Part shown: in pieces, positions 19,050-35,756 of the stretch
Layout: each line of letters starts with the position of its first letter
Position numbering within the stretch: position 1 is the stretch's first letter
From: JANOYJ01 sp963792485
GTDB taxonomy: Bacteria > Pseudomonadota > Alphaproteobacteria > Rhizobiales > Rhizobiaceae
Direction: 5' to 3'
Assembly (NCBI GenBank): GCA_963792485.1
Contig: CAWBWL010000007.1
Coordinates: forward strand, 372,001 to 436,000
Length of the DNA: 64,000 nucleotides
Translations under genes and position numbers: made by a program
Notes under the pieces: generated by a model
The model's input: the letters and a program-made list of their open reading frames with translations, nothing else
What the model was told of the DNA's origin: nothing
Database searches by the model: none

Positions 19050-19422
19050 TTACTTCGGACGCTTCGCGCCGTAATGCGAACGGCGCTGCTTGCGGTTCTT
19101 GACGCCCTGGGTATCGAGAACGCCGCGGATGATGTGATAACGAACGCCCGGCAAGATCCTTGACGCGGCCGCCACGGATCATGACAACCGAATGTTCCTG
19201 AAGGTTATGGCCTTCGCCGGGAATGTAGCCGATGACTTCAAAGCCATTGGTCAGACGGATCTTGGCGACCTTGCGAAGAGCCGAGTTCGGCTTCTTCGGG
19301 GTCGTTGTGTAGACGCGTGTGCAAACGCCGCGCTTCTGCGGGCACTGCTGCATCGCCGGAACCTTGTTACGCTTGACCGGCGCGATGCGCGGCTTGCGGA
19401 TCAATTGGTTAACGGTAGGCAT
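19050..19422 (-). CDS. rpsL: 30S ribosomal protein S12 (one-base insertion)
   Basis: S12 is part of the decoding centre. It starts MPTVNQLIRKPRIAPVKRNK and keeps the streptomycin-relevant lysine in TPKKPNSA. After GGRVKDL an extra base at about 19163 shifts the last third. Corrected, it reads PGVRYHIIRGVLDTQGVKN and ends at 19050, 123 residues. Both lysines whose mutation gives streptomycin resistance are wild-type. Confidence 0.94.
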
Positions 19423-19832
19423 CCAACTTCCTTCTCGTCTCTTGGTCCGGCCTTCGCCGGCTATTCAAGCCTGTATCTCATGCACAAATCGGGCCATCAC
19501 CCACTTTTCAGTGGATTGCCCGACATCACAGAGGAAGCGCTAAGGCGCTTCATGACTCTAAAATGGCTTCGTTCGCGGTCATGAACCTTGTTTGAGGTGA
19601 ACTCCAAAGCGAGTCGCTTCGAAAAACCAACCTCACATCGGTTCGAATGACGGGCGGTTTAGAGGCTCGGTGGCGTCAACCCCGTAGCCGGAAAGTCGGC
19701 GATTTGCAGGATTTCCGGCCTGCGGCCAAGAGCAAGTTGGACGCCTTGACCTGTCATTGTCCGCGCCATGCCTTCCCATGACTGGCTCAGCATTGTCCAT
19801 GAATTTCAATGAATTACGTGAGACCTCAAATC
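19423..19832 (-). promoter_or_regulatory. rpoC-rpsL intergenic region, probable str promoter
   Basis: About 410 nt lie between the rpoC terminator and rpsL with no convincing gene. A TTGACG box is visible on the minus strand near 19660-19675, followed after 12 nt by TAAACC, too close for a standard promoter. If a few bases were lost here, as elsewhere in this sequence, it would be a normal one. The rest is leader sequence; a stable GC-rich inverted repeat (CCGGCGAAGGCCGG) lies just upstream of the rpsL ribosome binding site. Confidence 0.35.
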
Positions 19833-19865
19833 AAAAGAGCCGCCCGGTTTGCTCCGGCGGCCCTC
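19833..19865 (-). terminator. Intrinsic terminator after rpoC
   Basis: On the minus strand the stem GAG(G)GCCGCC pairs with GGCGGCTC around an 11-nt loop and is followed by TTTT. It begins 39 nt after the corrected rpoC stop and ends the rpoBC transcript before the str genes. Confidence 0.8.
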
Positions 19866-19903
19866 AATTTCGCTGTTCAAGCGCTGCTTACTCCGCCGGC
19901 TGG

Positions 19904-24095
<4,192 letters not shown>

Positions 24096-24207
24096 GCTGT
24101 GCTCCTGTCGGGCAAAAACGCCCTGTTATCAAAGCGGCAAACCGAGCCTTCAGGGCCGGATACCGTATCCAAATTTTCCATCCCGCAAAGCGGGCACACA
24201 CGCGGCA

Positions 24208-24230
24208 AGGCGGCGCTGGCTGCGCCGCCT
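24208..24230 (-). other. Hairpin between rpoB and rpoC
   Basis: The 8-bp stem AGGCGGCG/CGCCGCCT with a 7-nt loop starts 10 nt after the rpoB stop. The stem sequence is identical to that of the rpsK-rpoA hairpin. No U-run follows. Confidence 0.5.
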
Positions 24231-24239
24231 CAAGCCCGT

Positions 24240-28376
<4,137 letters not shown>

Positions 28377-28506
28377 ATGCGCTCCTCATAGTGCCCGATG
28401 CGGGCGAAGGTGATGGCCGTTTCCGGCCTTTAACGGGTTCAACCCGCTTTCCAAAAACGCTGAACGCGCCTTTGGAAAATGGGTTGCGTACACAAACAGA
28501 CGACCG

Positions 28507-28530
28507 GGCCGGCGGGCGAACCCGCCGGCC
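28507..28530 (-). other. UUCG-capped hairpin between rplL and rpoB
   Basis: A perfect 10-bp stem GGCCGGCGGG/CCCGCCGGCC with a UUCG loop on the minus strand begins 9 nt after the rplL stop. E. coli has an attenuator and RNase III site at this same junction that lowers rpoBC relative to rplJL. A similar role is inferred here. Confidence 0.6.
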
Positions 28531-28538
28531 ACGGGTAA

Positions 28539-28919
28539 TTACTTGACGTCGACCTTGGCGCCGGCTGCCTCGAGTTGAGCCTTGATCTTGGCGGCTTCGT
28601 CCTTGGACACGCCTTCCTTGACTGCCTTCGGAGCGGCTTCCACGAGGTCCTTGGCTTCCTTGAGGCCGAGGTTCGTGATGGTACGCACTTCCTTGATGAC
28701 GTTGATCTTGTTCGCGCCAGCTTCCGTGAGGATGACGTCGAACTCGGTCTTCTCTTCAGCAGCGGCAACCGGAGCCGCAGCACCGCCGCCAGCGGCGGCA
28801 ACAGCCACAGGAGCAGCGGCAGACACGCCCCACTTGTCTTCAAGCAGCTTCGACAGCTCGGAAGCTTCCAGAACGGTCAGGGATGAAAGGTCATCCACCA
28901 GTTTTTCGAGTTTGGACAT
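28539..28919 (-). CDS. rplL: 50S ribosomal protein L7/L12
   Basis: L7/L12 forms the stalk dimers that recruit translational GTPases. The frame starts MSKLEKLVDDLSSLTVLEAS and has an alanine/glycine-rich hinge. The C-terminal domain shows EKTEFDVILTEAGANKINVI and GLKEAKDLVEAAPKAVKEGV. The 126 residues are normal. The longer in-frame ATG at 29072 reads back through rplJ and is rejected. Confidence 0.97.
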   Translation of the reverse strand: MSKLEKLVDDLSSLTVLEASELSKLLEDKWGVSAAAPVAVAAAGGGAAAPVAAAEEKTEFDVILTEAGANKINVIKEVRTITNLGLKEAKDLVEAAPKAVKEGVSKDEAAKIKAQLEAAGAKVDVK

Positions 28920-28971
28920 ATTCAGTTTCCTAAGTTCAGGTTTGATTGAGATGATGCAGCGAGGAACAACC

Positions 28972-29490
28972 TCATGCCGCCTCGTCCTTCCGGGCATAAG
29001 CTCCAATGACCCGCGCGACGGCACCGCCGGGCGCGTTGACGATCTGCGCAATGCGCGTTGCAGGGGTGACAATCATGCCAACCAGCTTCGCACGCAGCTC
29101 ATCAAGGGACGGCATCGTGGCAAGCGCCTTGACACTGTCCGCATTGAGGCTTGTGGCTCCCATGGCGCCGCCGAGGATCACGAGCTTGTCGTTGATCTTG
29201 GCGAATTCCATGGCAACCTTCGGCGCTGCGACAGGATCTGCCGCATAGGCGAGAATGGTCTGACCCTTGAACAGATCAGATATTCCCTCCGACGCCGTGC
29301 CTTGAAGGGCGATTTTGGCGAGACGGTTCTTCGCAACTTTGACGGAACCACCGGCTCCACGCATTCTTGTACGAAAATCGTTCAATTGCGCGACGGTGAG
29401 ACCGACATAGTGGGCCACGACCACCGAACCGGAATCTGTGAAGACACCGTTCAATGACGTGACGAGTTCGCGTTTTTCCGCTCTATCCAC
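28972..29490 (-). CDS. rplJ: 50S ribosomal protein L10 (GTG start)
   Basis: L10 anchors L7/L12 to the ribosome and represses its own operon through the leader. The family begins at (M/V)DRAEKRE. Here that is a GTG at 29490 with a GGAG Shine-Dalgarno sequence about 8 nt upstream, giving 172 residues. Upstream ATGs give a leader unlike any L10. The body includes VVVAHYVGLTVAQLNDFRTR, VAKNRLAKIALQGT and the ending IGAYARKDEAA. Confidence 0.95.
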   Translation of the reverse strand: MDRAEKRELVTSLNGVFTDSGSVVVAHYVGLTVAQLNDFRTRMRGAGGSVKVAKNRLAKIALQGTASEGISDLFKGQTILAYAADPVAAPKVAMEFAKINDKLVILGGAMGATSLNADSVKALATMPSLDELRAKLVGMIVTPATRIAQIVNAPGGAVARVIGAYARKDEAA

Positions 29491-29784
29491 AGTCACTCTC
29501 CAGTAGGCGGTCAGCACCATGCTGATCCGCCGGTTCACTTCTGCCGCCCTCGGCCGCAAGGCTTCGAGACGACGCTTCGAGGATCCTGTCCTTTGGCGTT
29601 GAAGCTTTCGCTCCGGCAAAAGGCTAACTGGTCAAACCTCATCACAGCGGCATTCGCCGCCAAATTTGGCTTTCCCCGTCTCATGCAGGCCTGGTGATTA
29701 AGGCAAAACCACCTGCAATCTCGGACAGGATTGCCGGAAGTCTCCTCCCGGCTCCCAAGCCCTTGCGGGCCAGGAATTCTTCAA
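29491..29784 (-). promoter_or_regulatory. rplJ leader (candidate L10-binding autoregulatory leader)
   Basis: About 290 nt separate the rplA terminator from rplJ, without a convincing gene. Minus-strand segments around 29669-29713 (TTTGCCTTAATCACCAGG then CCTGCATGAGACGGGG) resemble what is usually seen in L10 leaders of this class. The position directly before rplJL fits the known feedback control by L10-L7/L12. A covariance search with the L10_leader model would settle it. Confidence 0.5.
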
Positions 29785-29809
29785 CAAAAACCTTGAGTTA
29801 CGCCAAGGT
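29785..29809 (-). terminator. Intrinsic terminator between rplA and rplJ
   Basis: On the minus strand ACCTTG, an 8-nt loop and CAAGGT are followed by TTTTTG, 14 nt after the rplA stop. It suggests that rplKA and rplJL are at least partly separate transcripts. Confidence 0.65.
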
Positions 29810-29822
29810 CTTGAAACTTGTG

Positions 29823-30524
29823 CTACGCGCTCGCCGCCAGCGTTGACGGGTCAACCTTGATGCCCGCGCCCATGGTCGAGGATATCGCCACGCGCTTCAG
29901 GTAGGTGCCCTTGGCGCCGGTCGGTTTTGCCTTGATGACGGCGTCGGCGAATGCGCGGATATTCTCCTCGATTGCCTTGGCCTCAAAGCTCGCCTTGCCG
30001 ATACCGGCATGGATAATCCCTGCCTTCTCGACACGGAATTCCACAGCGCCGCCCTTGGAGGCTTTCACCGCTGCGGTGATGTCCATGGTGACAGTGCCAA
30101 CCTTCGGGTTCGGCATCATGCCGCGAGGCCCAAGCACTTTGCCGAGGCGTCCGACAAGGCCCATCATGTCCGGCGTTGCAATGCAGCGGTCAAAATCGAT
30201 CTTGCCGCCATTGACGATCTCGAACAGATCTTCCGCACCGACAATATCCGCGCCCGCAGCTTTCGCTTCATCCGCCTTCGGGCCGCGCGCGAACACGGCG
30301 ACGCGGACCGTGCGGCCCGTGCCGTTTGGCAAGTTGACCACGCCGCGAACCATCTGGTCAGCATGACGCGGATCAACACCGAGGTTCATCGCAACCTCAA
30401 TCGTCTCGTCAAACTTGGCGGTCGCACGGGACTTGACCATGGCGACGGCATTGCCGAGCTCATACATTTTGGCGGCATCGACGCCTTCACGGGTCTTGGC
30501 TACACGTTTTGCAATCTTTGCCAT
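29823..30524 (-). CDS. rplA: 50S ribosomal protein L1
   Basis: L1 forms the mobile stalk that handles E-site tRNA and, in E. coli, represses rplKA translation. I use the ATG at 30524 (MAKIAKRVAKTREGVDAAK), 233 residues. The signature VGRLGKVLGPRGMMPNPKVG and the segment VDPRHADQMVRGVVNLPNGT are present. It starts two bases after the rplK stop. Confidence 0.97.
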   Translation of the reverse strand: MAKIAKRVAKTREGVDAAKMYELGNAVAMVKSRATAKFDETIEVAMNLGVDPRHADQMVRGVVNLPNGTGRTVRVAVFARGPKADEAKAAGADIVGAEDLFEIVNGGKIDFDRCIATPDMMGLVGRLGKVLGPRGMMPNPKVGTVTMDITAAVKASKGGAVEFRVEKAGIIHAGIGKASFEAKAIEENIRAFADAVIKAKPTGAKGTYLKRVAISSTMGAGIKVDPSTLAASA

Positions 30525-30526
30525 GA

Positions 30527-30955
30527 TCAACCTGCCACTTCCAGGCCCATGGAGCGGGCCGAACCTTCAATCATCAGCATGGCGCCTTCAATGTCGTTGG
30601 CATTGAGGTCCTTCATTTTGGCTTCGGCGATCTTGCGGATGTCCGCCTTGGTCACCTTGCCCGCCGTGCCGCGGCCCGGGGTCTTGGAGGCCGACTTAAT
30701 GCCTGCCGCCTTCTTCAGGAAGTAGGACACCGGCGGCGTCTTCATGACGAATGAAAACGACTTGTCGGCGTAATAGGTGATGACGACCGGAATGGGGGAC
30801 CCTTTTTCCATGTCCTGGCTCTGCGCGTTGAACGACTTGCAGAATTCCATAATGTTGACGCCGCGCTGACCGAGAGCCGGTCCGATTGGCGGGGATGGGG
30901 TCGCCGAACCAGCTGGCACTTGCAGCTTGATCAGACCCATGACTTTCTTGGCCAT
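30527..30955 (-). CDS. rplK: 50S ribosomal protein L11
   Basis: L11 is part of the GTPase-associated centre and needed for RelA activation. The 142 residues include MAKKVMGLIKLQVPAGSATP, the proline pair in SPPIGPALGQRGVNIMEFCK and the C-terminal RNA-binding domain with GTAGKVTKADIRKIAEAKM. It is intact, 127 nt after nusG. Confidence 0.97.
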   Translation of the reverse strand: MAKKVMGLIKLQVPAGSATPSPPIGPALGQRGVNIMEFCKSFNAQSQDMEKGSPIPVVITYYADKSFSFVMKTPPVSYFLKKAAGIKSASKTPGRGTAGKVTKADIRKIAEAKMKDLNANDIEGAMLMIEGSARSMGLEVAG

Positions 30956-31082
30956 ATTTCTGCCTTCCGTTTTGCCGGATCATCCGGCGTTGCAGTTTGG
31001 TGGTGCGGTCAGACATGCCGGCCAGGCGCGCCCTTCCTCCCACCAGGTTAAAGCGGCGCGCCGGAGCGCCCCGCCTTCAAGC

Positions 31083-31613
31083 TCAGACCTTTTCGACCTG
31101 AGCGAATTCCAGATCGACCGGCGTGGCGCGGCCGAAAATCGAAACCTCGACCTTGAGGCGCGAGCGCTCCTGATCGACTTCCTGAACAAAGCCGTTGAAC
31201 GAGGCGAACGGGCCATCGGCCACGCGCACCTGCTCGCCGATCTCAAACGACATGGCCGACTTCGGACGTTCAACGCCTTCCTGAACCTGCATCAGGATGC
31301 GCTCAGCTTCCTTGTCCGGGATCGGGATCGGCTTTGAATCGGTTCCGAGGAAACCCGTCACCTTCGGCGTATTCTTGATCAGGTGATAAGCCTCATCCGT
31401 CAGATTGGCGCGCACCAGCACATAGCCTGGAAAGAACTTGCGCTCGGCGTCGACCTTACGGCCGCGGCGCACTTCAACGACCTTTTCGGTCGGCACGAGG
31501 ATTTTCTCGAAAAGATGCGACAGGCCTTTTTGCTTGGCCTTCTCCTCAATGGATTCGGCCACTTTCTTTTCAAAGTTCGAATAGGCGTGGACGATATACC
31601 AACGAGCCGTCAT
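31083..31613 (-). CDS. nusG: Transcription termination/antitermination factor NusG
   Basis: NusG binds RNA polymerase and links it to Rho or to ribosomal S10. The 176-residue frame has the NGN domain (RWYIVHAYSNFEKKVAESIE, RKFFPGYVLVRANLTDEAYH) and a C-terminal KOW domain (GEQVRVADGPFASFNGFVQE). It follows secE by 24 nt. Confidence 0.97.
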   Translation of the reverse strand: MTARWYIVHAYSNFEKKVAESIEEKAKQKGLSHLFEKILVPTEKVVEVRRGRKVDAERKFFPGYVLVRANLTDEAYHLIKNTPKVTGFLGTDSKPIPIPDKEAERILMQVQEGVERPKSAMSFEIGEQVRVADGPFASFNGFVQEVDQERSRLKVEVSIFGRATPVDLEFAQVEKV

Positions 31614-31637
31614 GAAAATCCTCTTTAAATCTAAAGC

Positions 31638-31838
31638 TTAGCTGCCAAGTCCGAGTAGAAACTCGACGCCCCAGCCCATGAGCTGGTCGGCAAGAAAGAA
31701 GAAAATCGCGGCCATAAACGCCATGACAATGACCATGATTGAAGAGATCATCGTCTCGCGGCGGGATGGCCACGTGACTTTTGCGGTCTCTGCGCGCACC
31801 TGCTGCAGAAACGTAAATGGATTGGTTCTCGACGCCAT
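31638..31838 (-). CDS. secE: Preprotein translocase subunit SecE
   Basis: SecE clamps SecY in the inner membrane. This is the short alphaproteobacterial type, 66 residues. It starts MASRTNPFTFLQQVRAETAK, followed by the amphipathic helix motif VTWPSRRE and one membrane segment. The upstream ATG at 32042 adds a non-conserved leader and is rejected. It opens the secE-nusG-ribosomal run. Confidence 0.95.
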   Translation of the reverse strand: MASRTNPFTFLQQVRAETAKVTWPSRRETMISSIMVIVMAFMAAIFFFLADQLMGWGVEFLLGLGS

Positions 31839-31967
31839 GCCCTGCCTGCGCTTGTTATCGCGGGTGCTGAACCAACCAGGAACGAAAAACGAGTTACTTG
31901 GATGGAGACGCACCAAATGCACGCAAAGCCGAATCCTCAGCTCTACGCGCCGCGTGTCTGTTAGCCC

Positions 31968-31996
31968 GATATAGAACCCCAATACCCCAAACACAA
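31968..31996 (-). promoter_or_regulatory. Candidate secE-nusG promoter
   Basis: On the minus strand TTGTGT and TATATC are separated by 17 nt, 130-158 nt upstream of secE. This is a plausible sigma-70 pair in the 382-nt gap between the divergent secE and enoyl-CoA hydratase genes. It rests on sequence alone. Confidence 0.4.
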
Positions 31997-32150
31997 GGGG
32001 AGATTTGCGTTCCACACCTTTCGCCGCACCCGGACCATCCAATCGTCGCGAAGCAGCGGAATTTGATCCTTGTTAGCGCCAGACGGCCGATTGCTCAAGC
32101 AATTTCTTATCGGCAAACGCACAGCGCAGCTCCGGCCCGCGCGACGGACA

Positions 32151-32170
32151 GTCCGTTCCGTGGAACGGAC
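32151..32170 (+). promoter_or_regulatory. Perfect dyad upstream of the enoyl-CoA hydratase promoter
   Basis: GTCCGTTCCGTGGAACGGAC has perfect 9-bp arms about a 2-bp centre and ends 3 bp before a TTGACA box. Size and symmetry fit an operator for a TetR- or GntR-type regulator. No such regulator gene is nearby. Confidence 0.5.
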
Positions 32171-32173
32171 AGA

Positions 32174-32201
32174 TTGACACAGCCCCTGCCCCGCCTACTG
32201 T
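32174..32201 (+). promoter_or_regulatory. Candidate promoter of the enoyl-CoA hydratase gene
   Basis: TTGACA and TACTGT are 16 nt apart, and the ATG lies 19 nt further on. The dyad at 32151-32170 abuts it. Confidence 0.45.
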
Positions 32202-32220
32202 TCCGAAAACGGGATCGAGA

Positions 32221-33028
32221 ATGACTGGCATGTCAAACAGCGGCTTGGAACCAATTCTGATCAAGTCCGCCGACAAAGGCGTGACAAGACTGTGCCTCAA
32301 CCGGCCCGGCAAGTTCAACACGTTGTCCGAAGCCATGTTGGACGCGCTTCAGCATGCGCTTGATGGTGTATCAAACGATCCGGACGCGCGGTGTGTGGTG
32401 ATCTCAGGCGCCGGAAAGGCCTTCTGCGCCGGGCATGACTTGCGCGAAATGCGCGGGACGCCCGGCATGGCCTACTATCAAGCGCTTTTCGCCAAATGTT
32501 CGGCGGTCATGCAGAGCATTGTCAACCTGCCAGTGCCAGTCGTCGCCCGCGTGCATGGCATCGCCACGGCCGCAGGCTGCCAGCTGGTGGCAAGCTGTGA
32601 TCTTGCCATCGCCGCCAAGTCCGCGCGCTTTGCGGTCTCCGGCATCAATGTCGGCCTGTTCTGCTCAACGCCCTCCGTCGCCCTGTCGCGCAATGTCTCT
32701 GCCAAACAGGCTTTTGACATGCTTGTGACGGGAGAATTCATTGATGCGGACATGGCCCTTGCCAAAGGTCTCATCAAGCGACGCCGTGGAAGATTCCGCG
32801 CTGGATGCCGCCGTCGCGGCCAAGGTCGCCACCATCCTCACGAAAGACCCGCAAGCCATCCGCTACGGCAAAGCCGCATTTCAGGCCCAGCGCCAGCTGC
32901 CGCTTGCCGATGCTTATGCGCTCACCGGCGATGTCATGGCGCAAAACATGATGGAGCCGGACACCCAGGAAGCCATTGATGCCTTCCTGCAAAAGCGGCC
33001 CGCTGCTCTCAGCTTTCACTCAGAATGA
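32221..33028 (+). CDS. Enoyl-CoA hydratase/isomerase family protein (one-base insertion)
   Basis: This crotonase-fold protein would act on acyl-CoA thioesters. It has LCLNRPGKFNTLSEAMLDAL, the oxyanion-hole segment SGAGKAFCAGHDLREM and the second one in VHGIATAAGCQLVASCDLAI. The residue after the GIATAAG stretch is not the usual acid, so isomerase or ECHDC3-like activity is possible. An extra A at 32781 shifts the frame after ALAKGLIK. Corrected, it continues VEDSALDAAVAAKVATIL and ends at 33028 (268 residues). Its end overlaps the opposing CoA-transferase gene by 9 nt. Confidence 0.85.
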
Positions 33029-34357
33029 CACGCCGCGTCTGAGCAGACCGTGCTCATAAGCCTGACGCTCCAATCCTTCCCGGAAATCCGGGTGAGCAAG
33101 TCCGATCAGCGCCTGCGCCCGCTCGGGAACTGACTTTCCCTTCAGATTGACCATGCCGTATTCCGTCACGACGTACATGACATCGCTGCGCGGCGTGGTG
33201 ACGATGTTGCCCGGTGTGAGGTTCAGGACAATCCGGCTGCGGCGCTCGCCGCGCTTGTCATAGGTGGAGGCAAGACAAATGAACGATTTGCCGCCCTTCG
33301 ACGCATAAGCGCCGCGCACGAACTGCAGCTGTCCGCCTGTGCCGCTGATATGGCGGTGGCCATCAGACTCCGAAGCCGCCTGTCCCTGCAAGTCGATCTG
33401 TGTGGTGTTGTTGATCGATATCACATTGTCGTTCTGCATGATCATGTGCGGCAGATTTGTGTAGTCGACCGGACAGCAATGCATCTCCACATTCTCATGC
33501 AGAGTGTCATACAGACCGCGCGAGCCGAGCGCGAAGGAATAGGTCAGCTTGCCCGGATCAAGCCGCTTGTGGGCACCGGTGATGCGGCCTGACTTATAAA
33601 GATCAATGATACCATCGGTCATCATCTCCGTGTGAACGCCAAGGTTTTTGATGCCGCTTTCGTTCAGCAGTGTGCAGACGGCGTTGGGCATGCCGCCAAT
33701 GCCGATCTGCAGGCAGTCGCCATCTTCGATCTCCGCCGTGATCAGCCGCGCCACCGCCCGGTCCACATCGCCCGGAGGCGGGTTGGGCAGTTCGACGGCG
33801 GGCGCGTCATCGCCTTCAATGATGTAATCGACCTCGCTGACATGAATGCCGGTCTCGACGCCATGCACATAGGGATTGCCCTTGGTCGTCTCGATGATGA
33901 CGAGCTTCGCCCTCTCCACCACGGCCCGGTGCCACAGATTGGCGGCGCTCATGTTGAAAGTGCCATGCGCGTCCATCGGGCAGCATTTGAGAATGACGAT
34001 GTCCACCGGATCAATGAAACGGCGGTAATAGTCCGGTATTTCGCCGAGATTGACCGGAAGATAATTGCAGCGCCCCGCATCATGCTTCTTGCGGTCATAG
34101 CCGGAAAAATGCAGCGAGAACCAGTGCGCATGCTTCCCTTCCGGGTCCGCCTCCAGAACCGCGCGCGGGCGCAGCGACAGGCAGTTGCGGATTTTCACAT
34201 TGGAAAGCTCATGAATGCGCGCGCCAAGCGCCGCGTCGAACACATCCGGCTGGCAGAGCGACGTGCCATATTCGAGCCACATGCCGGATTTGACCAAAGC
34301 GGCGGCTTTCTCCGCCGAAATCGTCTGCGCAGGCGCTGCCGCAACTCTTAAAGCCAT
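33020..34357 (-). CDS. Acetyl-CoA hydrolase/transferase family protein
   Basis: The 445-residue protein belongs to the class that includes 4-hydroxybutyrate and butyryl-CoA:acetate CoA-transferases and acetyl-CoA hydrolases. The CoA-binding glycine motif is IGIGGMPNAV, and the probable catalytic glutamate is in GVHTEMMTDGIIDLYKSG. The C-terminal domain has SDVMYVVTEYGMVNLKGKSV. Substrate cannot be fixed from sequence. It converges with an enoyl-CoA hydratase, suggesting shared acyl-CoA or butyrate-type metabolism. It lies between tRNA-Trp and secE, an unusual place for it. Confidence 0.88.
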   Translation of the reverse strand: MALRVAAAPAQTISAEKAAALVKSGMWLEYGTSLCQPDVFDAALGARIHELSNVKIRNCLSLRPRAVLEADPEGKHAHWFSLHFSGYDRKKHDAGRCNYLPVNLGEIPDYYRRFIDPVDIVILKCCPMDAHGTFNMSAANLWHRAVVERAKLVIIETTKGNPYVHGVETGIHVSEVDYIIEGDDAPAVELPNPPPGDVDRAVARLITAEIEDGDCLQIGIGGMPNAVCTLLNESGIKNLGVHTEMMTDGIIDLYKSGRITGAHKRLDPGKLTYSFALGSRGLYDTLHENVEMHCCPVDYTNLPHMIMQNDNVISINNTTQIDLQGQAASESDGHRHISGTGGQLQFVRGAYASKGGKSFICLASTYDKRGERRSRIVLNLTPGNIVTTPRSDVMYVVTEYGMVNLKGKSVPERAQALIGLAHPDFREGLERQAYEHGLLRRGVSF

Positions 34358-34442
34358 GATTTAACCTCCCGGCTGGCGGGAACATGGTGCAATAACGCCT
34401 TGTGCGAAACAAGCGCGTCCTTCGTCGCAATTTCATGGAAAC

Positions 34443-34518
<76 letters not shown>

Positions 34519-34535
34519 ATCGAGGCGCTCTCATT

Positions 34536-35057
34536 TCACAAGGATGCGGCGATTTCAAGTTTTTTCCGCGTCCTCGCCTGCCAACGATAGCCAAACACAA
34601 GCAGCGCCGAAAGACAGATGGTGATTTCGAGCGCAAAGGTCCAGTGCAGGACAAAGCTCCATATCCAGTTTGAATAGGCGGCGGGGACGGTGACAAGCTC
34701 AACGGCCAGATCATCAAAGGGCATCAGCCAATGAATCGGCGCGGCAATCGAATCCAGCGCCATGTGCATCAGCGTCCCGGCGCTGAATGACGCGACGACC
34801 GGCACCTGAACCCTCGGCGACAGCCGCGACGCCAGCAAGAGGGCCGCAAACATCGCAAACCAGAAAAAGGGCCAATGCGTGAAATAGTCATGATGCGGTG
34901 TGCGGCGCCCATCAATCAGATGAAAATACAGCATATCGAAATCAGGCGCGACGCTGCCCAAAAGCGCAGCCGCCATCAGCGCCTTGGTCCGCGCTTTTAC
35001 CAGCCTTTGAGAGACCGCGCCGAGGAGATAGCCAGAGGGAAGATGGGCGATCAGCAT
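34536..35057 (-). CDS. Membrane-bound metal-dependent hydrolase-like protein (YdjM/DUF457-like)
   Basis: This 173-residue protein has four or five hydrophobic segments and histidine/aspartate motifs typical of the YdjM-type membrane family: MLIAHLPSGYLLG, GSVAPDFDMLYFHL, HHDYFTHWPFFWF and HMALDSIAAPIHWLMPF. The biochemical role of the family is not established. It lies just upstream of tRNA-Trp and 36 nt after the PIN-toxin gene, with which it may share a transcript. Confidence 0.7.
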   Translation of the reverse strand: MLIAHLPSGYLLGAVSQRLVKARTKALMAAALLGSVAPDFDMLYFHLIDGRRTPHHDYFTHWPFFWFAMFAALLLASRLSPRVQVPVVASFSAGTLMHMALDSIAAPIHWLMPFDDLAVELVTVPAAYSNWIWSFVLHWTFALEITICLSALLVFGYRWQARTRKKLEIAASL

Positions 35058-35093
35058 TAGGACTCTTGTTCACCAAGCGGCATGGGCCCTGGT

Positions 35094-35480
35094 TCAGACA
35101 AACCGGACCATGTCTCCATAAGCAGCAAGCTGCCTGTCCGACGTTAGCAGCGTCATTCCTTCGGACCTCGCCTGTGCGACGAGAAGCCGGTCAAATGGAT
35201 CGCGGTGCAGCGGCTTCAGATCACGGAATGCGAGCACATGGCGTCCCTCCACGGCGATTTCCCGGTAGCCGTTCGCCAGCAAGCCAGCCCGCAACTGGCC
35301 AACTTCAATGGAAAAATCTGGACGCTTCAACGCGCTCTTGATCGCCGTTTCCCACAGACTTGCAGTGCTGAACCAGAGTTGGTTCGACAAGTCCGAAATC
35401 AATAATCTCGCCTTCGGCGACAGCTTTGGATTTTGCGACGCCGACCAAATTAACAAATGCGTGTCAAGCAGAAGGTTCAA
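35094..35480 (-). CDS. vapC: PIN-domain toxin (VapC-like ribonuclease)
   Basis: The 128-residue protein has a PIN fold with the expected acidic residues: the first aspartate in MNLLLDTHLLIWSA, the glutamate in SLWETAIK, and aspartates in HRDPFDRLLVAQA and LLTSDRQL. Such toxins cut RNA, often initiator tRNA or rRNA. Its start overlaps the stop of the antitoxin gene by 4 nt, the classic toxin-antitoxin arrangement with antitoxin first. Confidence 0.92.
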   Translation of the reverse strand: MNLLLDTHLLIWSASQNPKLSPKARLLISDLSNQLWFSTASLWETAIKSALKRPDFSIEVGQLRAGLLANGYREIAVEGRHVLAFRDLKPLHRDPFDRLLVAQARSEGMTLLTSDRQLAAYGDMVRFV

Positions 35481-35743
35481 GGTTTTTTCTCGAACAGCCC
35501 GGACCCGTCATACTTGCCTTCAAACATGTCGGCGATTTCGTCAGCAAACATCGTGTCGAAGTCGTCAGGCACTTCGATCTGCCCTTCCAGAAACCCTAAG
35601 CGCCGCAGCGGCTTCTCGTGAACGGCTGTCACCTTCGCAACCGGTTTTCCAGCCTTGGCGATAATAAATGGCTCGCCGTGCGCCAGCTCTTCAAGCAGGC
35701 GCGACAGATGAGTCTTGGCTTCGTGAATGTTGACGGTTTTCAT
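35477..35743 (-). CDS. Phd/YefM-type antitoxin
   Basis: The 88-residue protein starts MKTVNIHEAKTHLSRLLEEL and has GEPFIIAKAGKPVAKVTAV. This is the Phd/YefM DNA-binding and dimerisation domain, followed by an acidic, flexible C-terminal part that would neutralise the toxin. It is paired with the PIN toxin downstream (4-nt overlap) and preceded by direct repeats at 35757-35776 that could be its operator. Confidence 0.92.
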   Translation of the reverse strand: MKTVNIHEAKTHLSRLLEELAHGEPFIIAKAGKPVAKVTAVHEKPLRRLGFLEGQIEVPDDFDTMFADEIADMFEGKYDGSGLFEKKP

Positions 35744-35756
35744 GGTACATCCCTAA

